A stretch of DNA of 64,000 nucleotides, taken from NCBI GenBank assembly GCA_021432635.1, contig MU270025.1, positions 62,001 to 126,000 of the forward strand. The letters run 5' to 3'. Made by a program: the position numbers and the translations under genes. Under the pieces are notes generated by a model, which searched no databases, had not been told where the DNA came from, and saw nothing but the letters and a program-made list of their open reading frames with translations. The DNA is from Thozetella sp. PMI_491. Taxonomy: Eukaryota; Ascomycota; Sordariomycetes; Chaetosphaeriales; Chaetosphaeriaceae. How positions within the stretch are numbered: the stretch's first letter is position 1; each line of letters begins with the position of its first letter. Below are positions 10,535 to 21,403 of this stretch, piece by piece.

Positions 10535-12513
10535 ATGACGGCCAACGGCTCCGTCCATGTCAATGGCGATGCCGTACACGCACCCCAGCCACTCTCTGAG
10601 AAAAGCGATGTCTGCGTGGTGGGAGCCGGCCCTTCCGGCATCATGCTAGGGTATGTGGCGCGCCTCTTGGCAACGGACCCCTTTCTGACTCCGGGATAGA
10701 GCAATCCTGGCAAGGTTCGGCATCAAGGTTGAGGTTCTCGATGAGCGGCCAGATCAGACCGCCGTAGGCCGGGCAGACGGCCTCCAACCCAAAACAATAG
10801 AGACGCTCCAGATGATGGGCTTAGGCGATGAGCTGCTCCGTGACGGCGTCAAGGTGCACGACATCTGCATGTGGAGAGGTTCCGCCACCGAGAAGCTTCA
10901 TCGCGTGTCTCGTGAGATCCACTACCCTGCAGATTGCCTGGATGTCCTACATCCTTTCGTCCTGCTCGTCCACCAGGGCATGGTGGAGGGACTGCTCATC
11001 GACGACCTGCGCGATAGCGGTCTTGAGGTGAAGCGCTCCCACCTGTTTGAGTCTTTCACACAGCAAAAAGACCTGAGTGTTGAGGTCCACTGTGAGCAAA
11101 GAGATGCCATTCGCGCCGACTACCTGATTGGGTGCGATGGGGCCCGCTCTAAGGTCCGTCAGGGAATTCCGGATTCTCACGCCGAGGGCACGCCGCACAG
11201 GTCCGTCTGGGGCGTGCTAGATGGCGAGCTGGATACTAATTTCCCCGACATCTGGAGCAAGACGGTCGTGTACTCGGAAGAGCACGGCACTGTGCTCATC
11301 ATCCCGCGTGAGCGCAACATGACTCGCTTCTACATCGAGATGAAGGAGTCGGCATCCTCGCAGGGCCTCGGCCAGGAGTTCGTCATGGACCAGGCGCGGC
11401 GCATCATCGCCCCCTACCGCATCGACTGGCGGACGGTGGAGTGGTTCGGGAACTACCAGGTTGCGCAACGGGTGGCAGCGCGGTTTACCGACCCCTCGCA
11501 GCGCATCTTCATCGCCGGTGATGCCAGCCATACCCACAGCCCCAAGGCCGCTCAGGGCATGAACACTAGCATGCACGACTCCTGGAACCTCGGTTGGAAG
11601 CTGAACCTCGCTATCCGTGGGCTTGCCCGGCCCGGGATCCTGCTCGACAGTTACGAGGAGGAGCGCAAAAAGATTGCCCGGGATCTCATCAATTTCGACT
11701 ACGAGCACGCCACGAGCATCGCAGGTGGCGATGCTCAGACGCTAGCTGAGAACTTCCGCACCAACATCCGCTTCATCGCGGGTGTCGGCGTCGAGTACGC
11801 CCAGAACATCCTCAACCAAGGCCACGGAGAGACGAGTGGTCTGGCCAAGCCCGGATGCACGCTGCCGGTTGCCAAGGTCACCCGGTACATCGACGCAAAT
11901 CCCATTGACATCCAGCTAGACATCCCCGTCTTGGGGCAGTTCCGCGTCTACGCGGTCGTGCCAAATGTGGTCGGCCCCGCGGAGACCGCCTTCCTCGAGG
12001 CACTAAGCAAGACTGTGACATCGGACAATTCGCTAATTTCGCAGCTCTCGGTGGCATCAGGACAGTCGTACGCCAAGAAGCCGAGACCACAGCGCAAGAA
12101 GGACACCTTTGTGCGGCCCGAGCGGTACATCGCGAACAGCCAGCTCTTCACCTTCGCGCTCCTGAGTAAACTTACCCTCCCCAAACGTATTTCGATGCCA
12201 TGCCGCTGACTTGATTCTAGCTTCTACCGAAAAGAGCAAATTCGAGCTCACGGATCTTCCGCCGCTCTTCGCACAGAACAGCTGGACCGTCTACATCGAT
12301 GACGTCCCGCAGCTGGACACGCAGGGCCTCACGTGCACCAAGAAGTGGATAGGCGAGCTGGCACCTGGGGAGATTGTGATCATGAACGTCCGGCCCGACG
12401 GCTACGTAGGCTCCATAAAGAAGTGGCAGGCGGGACAGGCCGGAGCGGGAGAGCGAGCAGGCAAGTGGCTGGACGAGTACTATGGGGCCTTCCTACAGGT
12501 ACCCCAGGCGTAA
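10535..12513 (+). CDS. FAD-dependent phenol 2-monooxygenase-type hydroxylase
   Basis: Three exons (10535-10650, 10700-12165, 12221-12513) give 624 residues, the usual length for fungal phenol hydroxylases. FAD site motifs: VVGAGPSGIMLG near residue 28 (Rossmann GxGxxG), the DG motif LIGCDGARSKVR, and the GD motif FIAGDASHTHSPKAAQGMN. The last about 170 residues form the thioredoxin-like dimerisation domain of this class, with DTFVRPERYI and IVIMNVRPDGYVG. The enzyme uses NADPH and O2 to ortho-hydroxylate a phenolic ring. No signal peptide; cytosolic. The first intron is only 49 nt. Substrate is not readable from sequence; phenol, 3-hydroxybenzoate and salicylate-like compounds are known for relatives. 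It sits between an amidase and an MFS carrier, consistent with uptake and ring activation. Confidence 0.9.
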
Positions 12514-13403
12514 GGGACGACCTTTCAGTGTTAGACTTAAGCATACCCAGGCAGCTGGATTTACTGCGTACCATTGCTGAACCGTGGCTGTTGTGCTGGT
12601 AGCATATTCAGTGGTCTTGCCCGACAGCAAGCCTATTTCCTCCATGTTTCCGGATTCTGCCTCCGAGTCATCAATGCGGGGAACTAGCATTAGCGGCGAA
12701 CGCACCCGCAGCTGTGTTGATCGTAAGTGGGGGTTTCAGTGCAACTCGCGGCCTGTGGCAGGCTGCACATTCCCTAACTCAGCGAGCTTGGCCCCAGGAA
12801 ACCTCGACCAAGCTAGCGCCCTGGTGGCTTGGCCAGGTACTGTGCCTATCTATTATATTCTAGGCCTTCATAGCGGCCGAGCCAGACAGCCGAAACGTGC
12901 TCATGACTAGCTAGCTGCGTTCTGGGGGTAATGTACTGTACACGAACGCTTCGGCCGGGGCAAGCGGAGAGCGATGGAACGATGGTACTGTAGCGTCAAT
13001 CAGTGTCCCAAGCCAGCTATCAGTCCGGGGGTCAAGGGTGGCTCTGTGTGTAAGTGGAGATAAGATAAGACTCTCCAAGGGTTAATGGCTATGATCATCC
13101 CCCCAATCAGGCCTATCTGGGGTTGTCAATTGGAAATCAGACGTTATATCAGATATGGTGATGCGTGAGACCGAGGTGAAGTGAGCGTGACGAGGCCAGG
13201 GAGTTCCCCAAGTCATACTTTCTCTTCCCTTAAACACAACCATTGGCAGACCGGTACGCAATCAACCCAAGAGCCGAATTGTGACGTGACATTCGCCCAG
13301 ACGCATCTGACGTAGCTCTAAGTTTCTTTACGCAGACAAGACCAACCTCGCATTCATTGTTTGTCGGAAGCTCGCTGCCCGCATCGGTCAGCACAACGTC
13401 GCC
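12514..13403. promoter_or_regulatory. Intergenic, promoter of MFS carrier
   Basis: An 890-bp spacer with no supported gene. Two overlapping GATAAG motifs (13059-13069) lie about 340 bp upstream of the carrier ATG, a candidate site for an AreA/NIT2-type nitrogen regulator. Confidence 0.5.
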
Positions 13404-15393
13404 ATGTCCGCAGTCAGCGAGGATGGTTCTGGCAAAGGCAGCCCCAAGGGCGCCGAGTCCACCGACTTGGCACCTGTGCCGACCACCGGCTCCGTCACGC
13501 AGGGCGCCGTCGACATCGTACATGACGACCCCAGCGTCCGCGACTTCTACCACGATGCCGTCACCGAATCATACCGGCTCAAATCCGAGCTCGTCGCCCA
13601 GCACCTTGCCGAGATTGGCATGGGAAAGTAAGTGCACATCTCCCAGCACCTCGCGCCCTGCCCGATGGACGCACCATCTTGACAGCCTAGCCTATGCTAA
13701 CGTCGCATGCCAGATTCCAGTGGTGGCTGTTCGTGGTCAATGGCTTCGGCTGGATCGTCGACAACTTCTGGTCGCAGGGCATCAGCGCCGTGCGGCCGCC
13801 CGTGGCCAACGAGTTCACCGACATTACCCGTCTCAGCTTCAGTTCCGTAGCATACTACGTGGGCCTCATCCTTGGCGCTTCATTCTGGGGGACTACAGCG
13901 GACATGTTCGGACGCAAGCCGGCCTTCAATGCTACCATTTTCATCGGTACGTACGACTCTTAACCTCCTTGAGCACCCGGTACTAACCTAGCAGGTGGCA
14001 TCTTCGCCTGTGCCGTGGCTGGTACTCAGAATTTCGTGGCATTCTGTGCGCTCTGGGCTGTCATTGGGACAGCTGCCGGTGGCAATGTCCCTGTTGACAG
14101 CATCATCTTCCTCGAGTTTGTGCCGCAGAGCCACCAGTGGCTGCTGGTCAGTCTCTCCGGCTGGTGGAATTTTGGACAGGTCATCGTCGCCCTAGTCTCA
14201 TGGGTTTTCCTCGCCAACTATGGCTGCTCTTCCGCAGATGCGCCTTGTCCTCGGGCGGACAACATGGGCTGGTGAGTGCTACATTCTCCCTCTTGAGGGG
14301 GAATTCCGACCGCTGGGGAAAAGGTCTGGACCTTGAGAACTAATCGACGGTCTCCTACAGGCGCTACGTCATGATCACTCTCGGTGCCATTGCCATTGCG
14401 TTCGGTCTCATCCGCATCTTCGTCTTCAAGATCCCCGAGTCCCCTCGGTATCTGCTCTCCAAGGGCCGAGATGCCGAGGCCGTCGAGTCGGTGAACTACA
14501 TCGCCAAATACAACGGCAAGCCTGAGACACTCACCCTGGACATGCTCCAGGCCATCGATGTACAGCTCCGTGGAAGTCAGGGAGGTGGCCAAGAGAAGAC
14601 AGATGACGTCGAAGCGAAGGCGTCTACAACCACCGGTAGCCAAGTTGCCCCGGTGCGCATGTCCTACATGGCAATTCTGAAGGAGAGTTTCCAAGACTAC
14701 CAAGCCAACAGCTACAAGCGCCTGTTCTCTGGTCGCAAGATGGCACAGCATACCTCAGTGACCTTCCTGCTCTGGCTGACCATTGGCATTGCCTATCCGC
14801 TCTACTTTGCCTTCATCACCTCGTACCTCGAGACCAAGCCGACGTACGCGGCCGATACTTCCCTGGGCCACACATATATGATATACTGCATTGTCTCGGC
14901 CGTGGGTGTGGTCGGGCCCGTTGCCGCTGGATTCGCTGTCGAGACGCGGCTCGGGCGCCGCTGGATGATGGCCATCTCAGCCGTTCTGACTGGCGTTTTC
15001 CTCTTTGCTTACACGAGCGCTGCAACCGAAGCGGCTGACATCGGCTTCCAGTGCGCCACCGGAGTACTAGGAAACTTCGGTATGTTTTGCACCTTTGTCA
15101 TCCTGTCCTTTGTATTGCTTCAAAGCCCCCGAAGTGATGCTAACGAGAAGCTTCGCGCAGAATACGCCATCATGTATGCCTTCACTCCGGAGTCATTCCC
15201 AGGACCGGTGCGTGGAACTGGAACGGGTATCGCGGCTACGCTGCTTCGATTTGGCGGTCTCATCGCCTCCTTGATTTCGACGTATGGAGGATATTCGGTC
15301 GCTCCGATTTACGCTAGTGCTGCGCTCTGGATTGCTGCTGGCGTCTTCTGCCTTGGCCTGCCTTACGAAACTCATGGGCATGCCTCTATCTGA
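13404..15393 (+). CDS. MFS transporter (sugar-porter / aromatic-acid type)
   Basis: Five exons (13404-13627, 13714-13946, 13995-14271, 14361-15079, 15161-15393) give 561 residues. The fourth intron (81 nt) can be read through without a stop, but splicing restores the conserved GNFEYAIMYAFTPESFPG. About 12 membrane helices can be seen. Signatures: WGTTADMFGRKPAFN (the MFS loop 2-3 motif), FKIPESPRYLLSKG before the central loop, and FTPESFPGPVRGTGTG. This type resembles SV2-like and SP-family carriers that move organic or aromatic acids and phosphate esters with protons. It is probably a plasma-membrane carrier. Position next to ring hydroxylases suggests import of their substrate or export of a product. 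Confidence 0.88.
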
Positions 15394-16200
15394 TTTAAGG
15401 GGAGGGCTGAACGAAAGAGAAAGCCAGAATCGTTTCCTATTATTCCAAGTACTCACAGCATTTGATCGAACTTAGTTAGCCGGGCGTATGAGCTTCCCGA
15501 AATGATACTATGTGCAATCCCATCATCACTTTTGCATGTATGGCCCTTTTGCCTCGTGAACATAACATAGCAACAGCTCCACGAATCCCCAAGTCAAGGC
15601 CGACCTTGAGCTGGTCCTGTGGCTGACAAATTGGCATGATGCAACACGGCAGATACGGGCTCGCTGTGTCTTTTCCGGCAGGATAAGCCGTGCCTTGGGC
15701 AGCAGAAGTTCCAGCGAGTCCTGATGAACGAGCTTGACAAGGTGCCAACCCGAGTGGGGTGCAAACAGCTTTCCCCCACTTCCGGATGCGCCTAGCTCAG
15801 GGGCTGGCTCTGTTTTGGTGGTCCCGTTTGCCGCTGGCCCACTCCCACTCCCGCAAGGATCCAGAATGGGCGCGGATGGGAGCAGCTTCACCACACCGCT
15901 TGGGCCTACGGCCGGCAAACGACCTGCGAGTAGGTGGGCGTAGGCATGTCGCTTGTGGCCTGTGCCCAGTCGTCGCACAGTGGCGGCGGGCCCCATTATT
16001 TGCCAAATAGCATTACTACGTATATGTATGCACTTGCTTGGGAGAAGACGACTGTCCCTTCACCCCCCGTCTAGACGCTCTGCCCGCCCACCCCCCCTTC
16101 TCCGTACCTTGGATTCTCTCACTTCCTACAGACCAGACCCGGAGTGGTTAGCAAGAAACTAACCCCCAACCTCACCTGATCCGACCTTGTATCACTCATC
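15394..16200. other. Intergenic, promoter of OYE reductase
   Basis: An 807-bp spacer. One GATAAG near 15682 and C-rich runs at 16050-16100 before the ATG at 16201. An open frame on the minus strand near 15526-15996 has no recognisable domain or codon pattern and is not called. Confidence 0.5.
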
Positions 16201-17629
16201 ATGCCATCCGGCGACGCCATTGGAGCGGCCCTGGCCCCGCTGGGCAAGACGGCACTCTTCACGCCCATCAAGCTCGGCGCCTGGGCCTTGAAGCACCGAG
16301 TTATCCAGGTACGCACCTTTCAGTCATGGCACAAGCGGCAGAGCTGACCCGCCCACTAGGCGCCCAACACCCGCATGCGCGGTGAGAAGGAGGCACGCGG
16401 CGTTTTTGTTCCTGGCCCGCGCATGGCCAAGTACTATGGCGACCGCGCCAGCAACGGTGGTCTGCAGATCACCGAGGCCACCGACATGTGCCTAGATGCG
16501 AGTGCTTACCCCGGTACCCCTGGCGTCTTCACGCCGAGCCAGATCAAGGGCTGGCGTGCCGTGACCGACGCCGTGCATGCCAAGGGCGGCTTCATCATCT
16601 GCCAGCTTTGGTACACCGGCCGTGCGTCCGGGACAAGCATGCGCGGCGGGAAGCAGACCATCTCATCCGGAACGACGCCCATGAGCGGGACCTACCTCGA
16701 TGGTACCCCAACTGAGGCCGAACCTCCCCGCGCCATGACGGTGGATGAAATCCATGAGCTAACGGCGGAGTGGGCCGCGGCGGCGAAGCGGTGCGTGGAC
16801 GAGGCGGGCTTCGACGGCGTGGAGGTCCATGGTAAGTTAAACCAGGCAGGATACACTTGATTAAAACATTCTCCATTTACTCACACAACGACAGGCGCCA
16901 ATGGCTACCTTCTTGAGCAGTTCCTCCATGACAACATCAACAAGAGAACAGATGAGTACGGTGGCTCACCCGAGAACCGCCTCCGGTTCGTTGTTGAGGT
17001 TCTGGCGGCGGTCTGTGACGCAATCGGCCAAGATCGCGTCGGCCTGCGCCTCTCGCCGTACAACTACTACCAGGACACCCGTGACAGCGACCCCAACAAG
17101 CACTGGGCGTTGTACTGCAAAATGATTGGCGACCTGCCCGCAAAGCACCGTCCGGCTTATGTCCACATGTAAGCCACTCCGCTATCTTGTAGTTATACGC
17201 TGGCAAATGCTAATACTGACCCCAAACGGCAGGGTTGAGCCCCGTTTCGACGAGGTTCTTAACGAGGAGCAGAAGATGGCCGCGCTCGCGGAGTACACGT
17301 CTTCTGAAAAAGGCGGAGAGGCGAAGCCGGCTATCACGAAGAACTCATTGCAACCCTTCCGCGACATCCTGAAGCCTGCAGGTATCGCTTTTCTGGCGTG
17401 TGGAAACTTCAGCCGGGACAATGCGGTGCCAAAGTTGGACGCGGACGGCGCGGACTGCATTGTGTTTGGTAGGCACTTCATTGCGAACCCCGACTTGCCC
17501 GAGCGGCTCGAGAAGGGCTGGCCCTTGAACGCGTATGATCGGTCCACCTTCTACGGTGCGGACCCCCCGGAGAAGGGATACAATGACTATCCTTTTTACT
17601 CGGAGACCGTGGCCAATGGCTCGGCATGA
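16201..17629 (+). CDS. NADH:flavin oxidoreductase, Old Yellow Enzyme family
   Basis: Four exons (16201-16308, 16360-16831, 16895-17168, 17233-17629) give 416 residues. The TIM-barrel OYE pattern is clear: LFTPIKLGAWALKHRVIQAPNTRMR at the FMN-binding start, ITEATDMC, FIICQLWYTGRAS, then DGVEVHGANGYLLEQFL with the OYE phosphate-site residues. The segment DEYGGSPENRLRFV is followed by RVGLRLSP and IVFGRHFIANPDLPERL at the C-terminal FMN phosphate site. Such enzymes reduce the C=C bond of enones, nitro groups or nitrate esters with NAD(P)H. No targeting signal. In this context it could reduce an unsaturated ring-opening intermediate, but that is inference. It converges on the salicylate hydroxylase-like gene. 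Confidence 0.92.
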
Positions 17630-18007
17630 AGATGAAGGAGTTTCGGTGTAGCGAGAAGGTCACAATATAGATCTACAAAGTAGACAGTGTTTGTCAAGCT
17701 TTTAGAACGAATAAATATTATGGTATACATGCATTCTTCTCGGGGGCAAAGCTAGAATCCACATGTGAATGTACATGAACGTGCTTATTTTGCATGCTTG
17801 TGTGCATCAGGCCCACTCCTGGATTCAAGCCTTCTTGCGCCCACATCCTTAAGGCAGTTCATACTCTGTGGTCCATCGGCACTGAGGTCATTATTCTTCA
17901 ATCCGATCATCACGTGCAGACAAGTGTGCCAGCAAGTATGCAGAGAATCGTAGAAGTTGGCTTATTAGAAACAATTTGAAATTCTCATTCTCATCTGACA
18001 CTCCTTG
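17630..18007. other. Convergent 3' spacer
   Basis: The 3' flanks of two convergent genes. AATAAA at 17710-17715 is a likely polyadenylation signal for the OYE gene. No gene seen. Confidence 0.5.
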
Positions 18008-19387
18008 TTACATATTTGCGCGCGGTGGTATCTCCGCCGCCGCAGCCTCCCCCCACCTCTTCTCAACATCCTTCCACATGTCATATGTCAGTAGCCAGCG
18101 GCCCACACCGTGGTACCTCCAGGGGAACGGATCTCCTCCTGTCTCAAGCGACTCTGGAAGGACAGGCGATTCCTCACTCAGCCACTTCTTGTCAATCTCC
18201 TCGAAAGCCTTCATTTGCTCATCACGTTCACGCTGCTCCTCCCCGTCCGGCATGTGATACATCCACTGGTTGTACGAGCCACGCTGCACCACCTTTTCGG
18301 TCCGCTCACGCCGGCAAGCCTCGTAGACTGCCAACGCTCGCCCTTTCGACGCGGCTGACTTATCTGTGAGCCGCGCCAGGCACAGACCCAGCACGCCGGC
18401 GTCCTCAAGTGCCATACCGGCTCCGCTCGCAAGGTACGGTAGTGTCGCATGCACGGCATCGCCGAGAAGGGTCACGCTCCCCGAAGGGTGTGACCAGGTG
18501 GGTTCTAGCCCGGGGCGGATGCATAGGCGCCACTTCAGAACCTCACCCTCGGTGCGCATCGCAAGCAGCTTCTTGATTCGGGGATCCCAGTCTTCATACA
18601 GGGCTCGCATCTCTTCCGAAGTACCTTGGCCGGTGCTGGGGCTGTCTGGTGGCATGTTGTCAGGGACCAGGAGGACCATGTTGAGTTGCTTGCCACCACG
18701 TAGCACGTAGTTAACCGCGTGGGCGCCAGGGCCAACCCAATAGTTGACCTGGGGGTTGAGGACCATGTCACGTAGCTCCGGGTCATCCATCATCGAAGCC
18801 GTGTCGAGCAAGAGTCGATAGGCAAGATCCCCCGTGGGGGTGGGAGGGTCTGCGTGGCCGACGAGTGCTTCCCGTAGCTGCGAGTTGATGCCATCAGCAC
18901 CAACTAGCAGGTCTGCCGTCATAGTGCGCCCATCCGCGAGGTGTATAGTTGCACTGGTTGTCACGACCCCATTTTCCATCCCTTGTTGAACTGTGAAGCT
19001 TTCGGCTCGCGCGTTGGTGAGAATCTCGGCCCCGAGCTCGACGGCACGATCGAGCAGGCATCGATGCAAGTTGGCGCGATGAAAGTCCCAGAAGACGCCC
19101 TTGCTAGCACGCGCGTATGCGTGGTAGTCCATGGCCGAGAGGTGATTTCCCTTCCAGCCGATGAAGTTGCATTTTTGGGGCGACGTGGCATGCTGCTCCA
19201 GCTTCTCCTTAAGCCCCCAGGCGAAAAGAACCCGTGCCGAGTTGGGGAGCACCTGGATGCCGGCCCCGATCTCACCGATTTGTGCCGCAGCCTCGAGGAC
19301 AGTCACGTCGTGACCGGCCAGGAGGGCCGAAATCGCGGCACCGAGGCCACCCAGGCCTGCGCCGACTATTATGATCTTATCCGCCAT
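18008..19387 (-). CDS. Salicylate hydroxylase-type FAD monooxygenase
   Basis: A single exon of 459 residues from ATG 19387 (MADKIII); an in-frame ATG nine codons earlier is possible, but the Rossmann fold begins right after 19387. Motifs: IIVGAGLGGLGAAISALLAG (FAD GxGxxG), LLVGADGINSQLRE (DG motif) and VTLLGDAVHATLPYLASGAG (GD motif). This is the class A flavoprotein monooxygenase family of salicylate 1-hydroxylases, which turn salicylate into catechol with NADH and O2; fungal members also hydroxylate other benzoates or act in secondary metabolism. It is probably cytosolic, or peroxisomal only if the weak C-terminus (RANM) were a signal, which it does not resemble. Divergent from the SDR gene over a 1-kb promoter. 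Confidence 0.9.
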   Translation of the reverse strand: MADKIIIVGAGLGGLGAAISALLAGHDVTVLEAAAQIGEIGAGIQVLPNSARVLFAWGLKEKLEQHATSPQKCNFIGWKGNHLSAMDYHAYARASKGVFWDFHRANLHRCLLDRAVELGAEILTNARAESFTVQQGMENGVVTTSATIHLADGRTMTADLLVGADGINSQLREALVGHADPPTPTGDLAYRLLLDTASMMDDPELRDMVLNPQVNYWVGPGAHAVNYVLRGGKQLNMVLLVPDNMPPDSPSTGQGTSEEMRALYEDWDPRIKKLLAMRTEGEVLKWRLCIRPGLEPTWSHPSGSVTLLGDAVHATLPYLASGAGMALEDAGVLGLCLARLTDKSAASKGRALAVYEACRRERTEKVVQRGSYNQWMYHMPDGEEQRERDEQMKAFEEIDKKWLSEESPVLPESLETGGDPFPWRYHGVGRWLLTYDMWKDVEKRWGEAAAAEIPPRANM

Positions 19388-20397
19388 CAGCACAAATACG
19401 CTATGAAGAATCATCTATTTCTATGGCTTACCTTCAGCTTACTCGAGGCATCTCGCGCTATTTTCTGCTGGACACGATACTGGTGTGAAGGCTGTGACAT
19501 TCTCGTGGATTGTACTGACGTGAAGTAGTCGTAACTAGTTGGGGTAACGATAGAATGACCGCGAGGGTAGCTGGCAGGACTAGCTCACGGCTACTTGTGC
19601 ACACGGAGACGGCAGTCTTTCGCTAGATTGAACTCGCGTTTTTGGATCCTTATTGGATTATCCCATACTACAAACAAGCCGGGCATAAGGCGCAGCCACG
19701 CGGAAGCTGGGTGGTGTCTAATACACAAGAATAGGTGCCGTCAACGGACGGTGGCTCTCGTTGCTGAGAGCCTCCGCACAATGGAAGTGGCGTAGGTCTC
19801 CTGCACCCCTCCGAGAGTGGCCCAGCAAAGCATTAGCTGATCAAGGTGGTGCGATTCCCGGGCATCCCATGGGACTGACTCGGCCTATCGAGTTAGTACG
19901 TAAGGTTGGCTAATGGCGACGATAAGCGAAACTCTATGGGTGGCTCGCTGAGACGTCAGGGTACAAACCACACTACATGAACCTTGCTTATCCGGCGTCC
20001 CACTCTTGAAAGCGTCACTTGGCCTAGACACTTTAGGTTACGAGATGCTCAGATCCCTAGAGTGGGGGAATCAGTGTGGAGGCGATACACCCCCATTCTT
20101 GGCGCCCCCGAGCCAAATTTGGGCGCTGGCCGTTAGGCGCAACAACCGGATCCGAATTGACAAGCTCCTCTATCGGTGTTGGCCGGAGTTTGTGGCTCCT
20201 GTCGGTGGTCGCGATGGCACTCCGGCCCGAGACTGCCTGTTGAGATAGTACAGTTTGGGCTGGTCTGATCCTCACTGCCATCTTCGTCACCACCCTGCGT
20301 ATACATCGTGTATTGCACTAGATAGCCCCGGGAGCTCACGCGTGGAGTTGAACCAAAACCATCTTCCATTGGTCTATTATCACTCAAATCAGTCACC
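19388..20397. promoter_or_regulatory. 1-kb divergent promoter, hydroxylase / SDR
   Basis: No gene is supported here. Exact GATA-type sites occur at 19921-19926 (GATAAG) and 19987-19992 (CTTATC), near the middle, where they could serve either gene. Confidence 0.5.
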
Positions 20398-21264
20398 ATG
20401 TCTAAGGTACAACCCTTGTCGCCTCGATGCTGTGCGGTCTCGCTAATGTGTGCAGTTTTCGCTCAAAGGCCGCATGGCCATCGTCACTGGTGGCGCGAGG
20501 GGCTGCGGTCTTGCCTTTGCTCAGGGCTTGGCAGAGGCAGGCGCGGATGTGGCCATCTTCGACGTGATTCCACCATCGCCAGACTTCCTGGAGATTCCCA
20601 CTCAGTTCGGAGTCCAAGCGAAAGCCTACACGGTGGATGTGACATCCCTGTCCTCCCTGGAGGCCGCGTTCGCCACCGTGGCCGCCGACTTTGCCGGCAG
20701 GCTCGACATTCTGGTAGCATGTGCTGGCGTGAACAAGAACGTCGAGTTCCTTGACACGACTGAGGAGGACTTTGAGCGTCTATTCGGCGTCAACTGCAAG
20801 GGCGTGTATTTCACCGCGAAGCTCGGCGCGAAGGCGATGATCGCCAACGGCACAAAATGCGGCAGCATCGTGCTCGTGGCTAGCATTGCGTCGTACATGG
20901 CCATCCGGTCACAGCGTTCGAGCGCATACTGCGGCACGAAGGGCGCCGTGCGGGCCATGGTGTCCCCGATTGCGGCCGAGCTGAACCAGTACGGTATCCG
21001 TGTTAACTCCATCAGCCCGGGCTATGTGCGAACCGAGATGACAGCCCCCTTTCCTCATCTTCTGGAGAGTTGGAAAGACGAAATCATGAACGGCCGGGTT
21101 GCGGAGCCGGACGACATTAAAGGGGCATGCGTCTTCCTCGCGAGCGACGCCAGCAGGTAAGAGCTAAGATTAGCAAATATCCTTGACGTGATCACTAACA
21201 AGCGATATCTAGATATTGTACAGGAACGGACATCTTGGTAGATGGCGGTGTCACGAAATGGTAA
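20398..21264 (+). CDS. Short-chain dehydrogenase/reductase (classical SDR)
   Basis: Three exons (20398-20406, 20456-21156, 21213-21264) give 253 residues. The first exon holds only ATG-Ser-Lys; its GTACAA donor and a GCTAAT branch point support it. Cofactor site: MAIVTGGARGCGLAFAQGLA; then LDILVACAGVN (NAG-like motif); catalytic Ser in VLVASIASYM; Tyr and Lys in SAYCGTKGAVRAM; C-terminal CTGTDILVDGGVTKW. It resembles polyol or xylulose-reductase-like SDRs. It oxidises or reduces a secondary alcohol or ketone with NAD(P)(H). Substrate is unknown; in this island it may process a hydroxylated ring product, for example a dihydrodiol, or an aliphatic fragment. Confidence 0.9.
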
Positions 21265-21403
21265 TAGCAAGTTGGGACACTCTTGAAATAAATCAGACTG
21301 CATATCTTGAAATTATCAGTAGAGAATCCAGCCGCGTCTGTTTATAACGATTCCACGAGTCATGATTATCCATAAGCCGCCCCTTTGCCCTTGAGGGCCA
21401 ATT

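Noticed and set aside
12584-12910. 108-codon plus-strand frame after the phenol monooxygenase
   Set aside because: Random-looking composition and no start context; treated as 3' flank and spacer.
15526-15996. 156-codon minus-strand frame downstream of the MFS carrier
   Set aside because: No recognisable motif, low-complexity Gly/Pro/Ser content, and competing open frames on the other strand; it lies in the promoter of the OYE gene.
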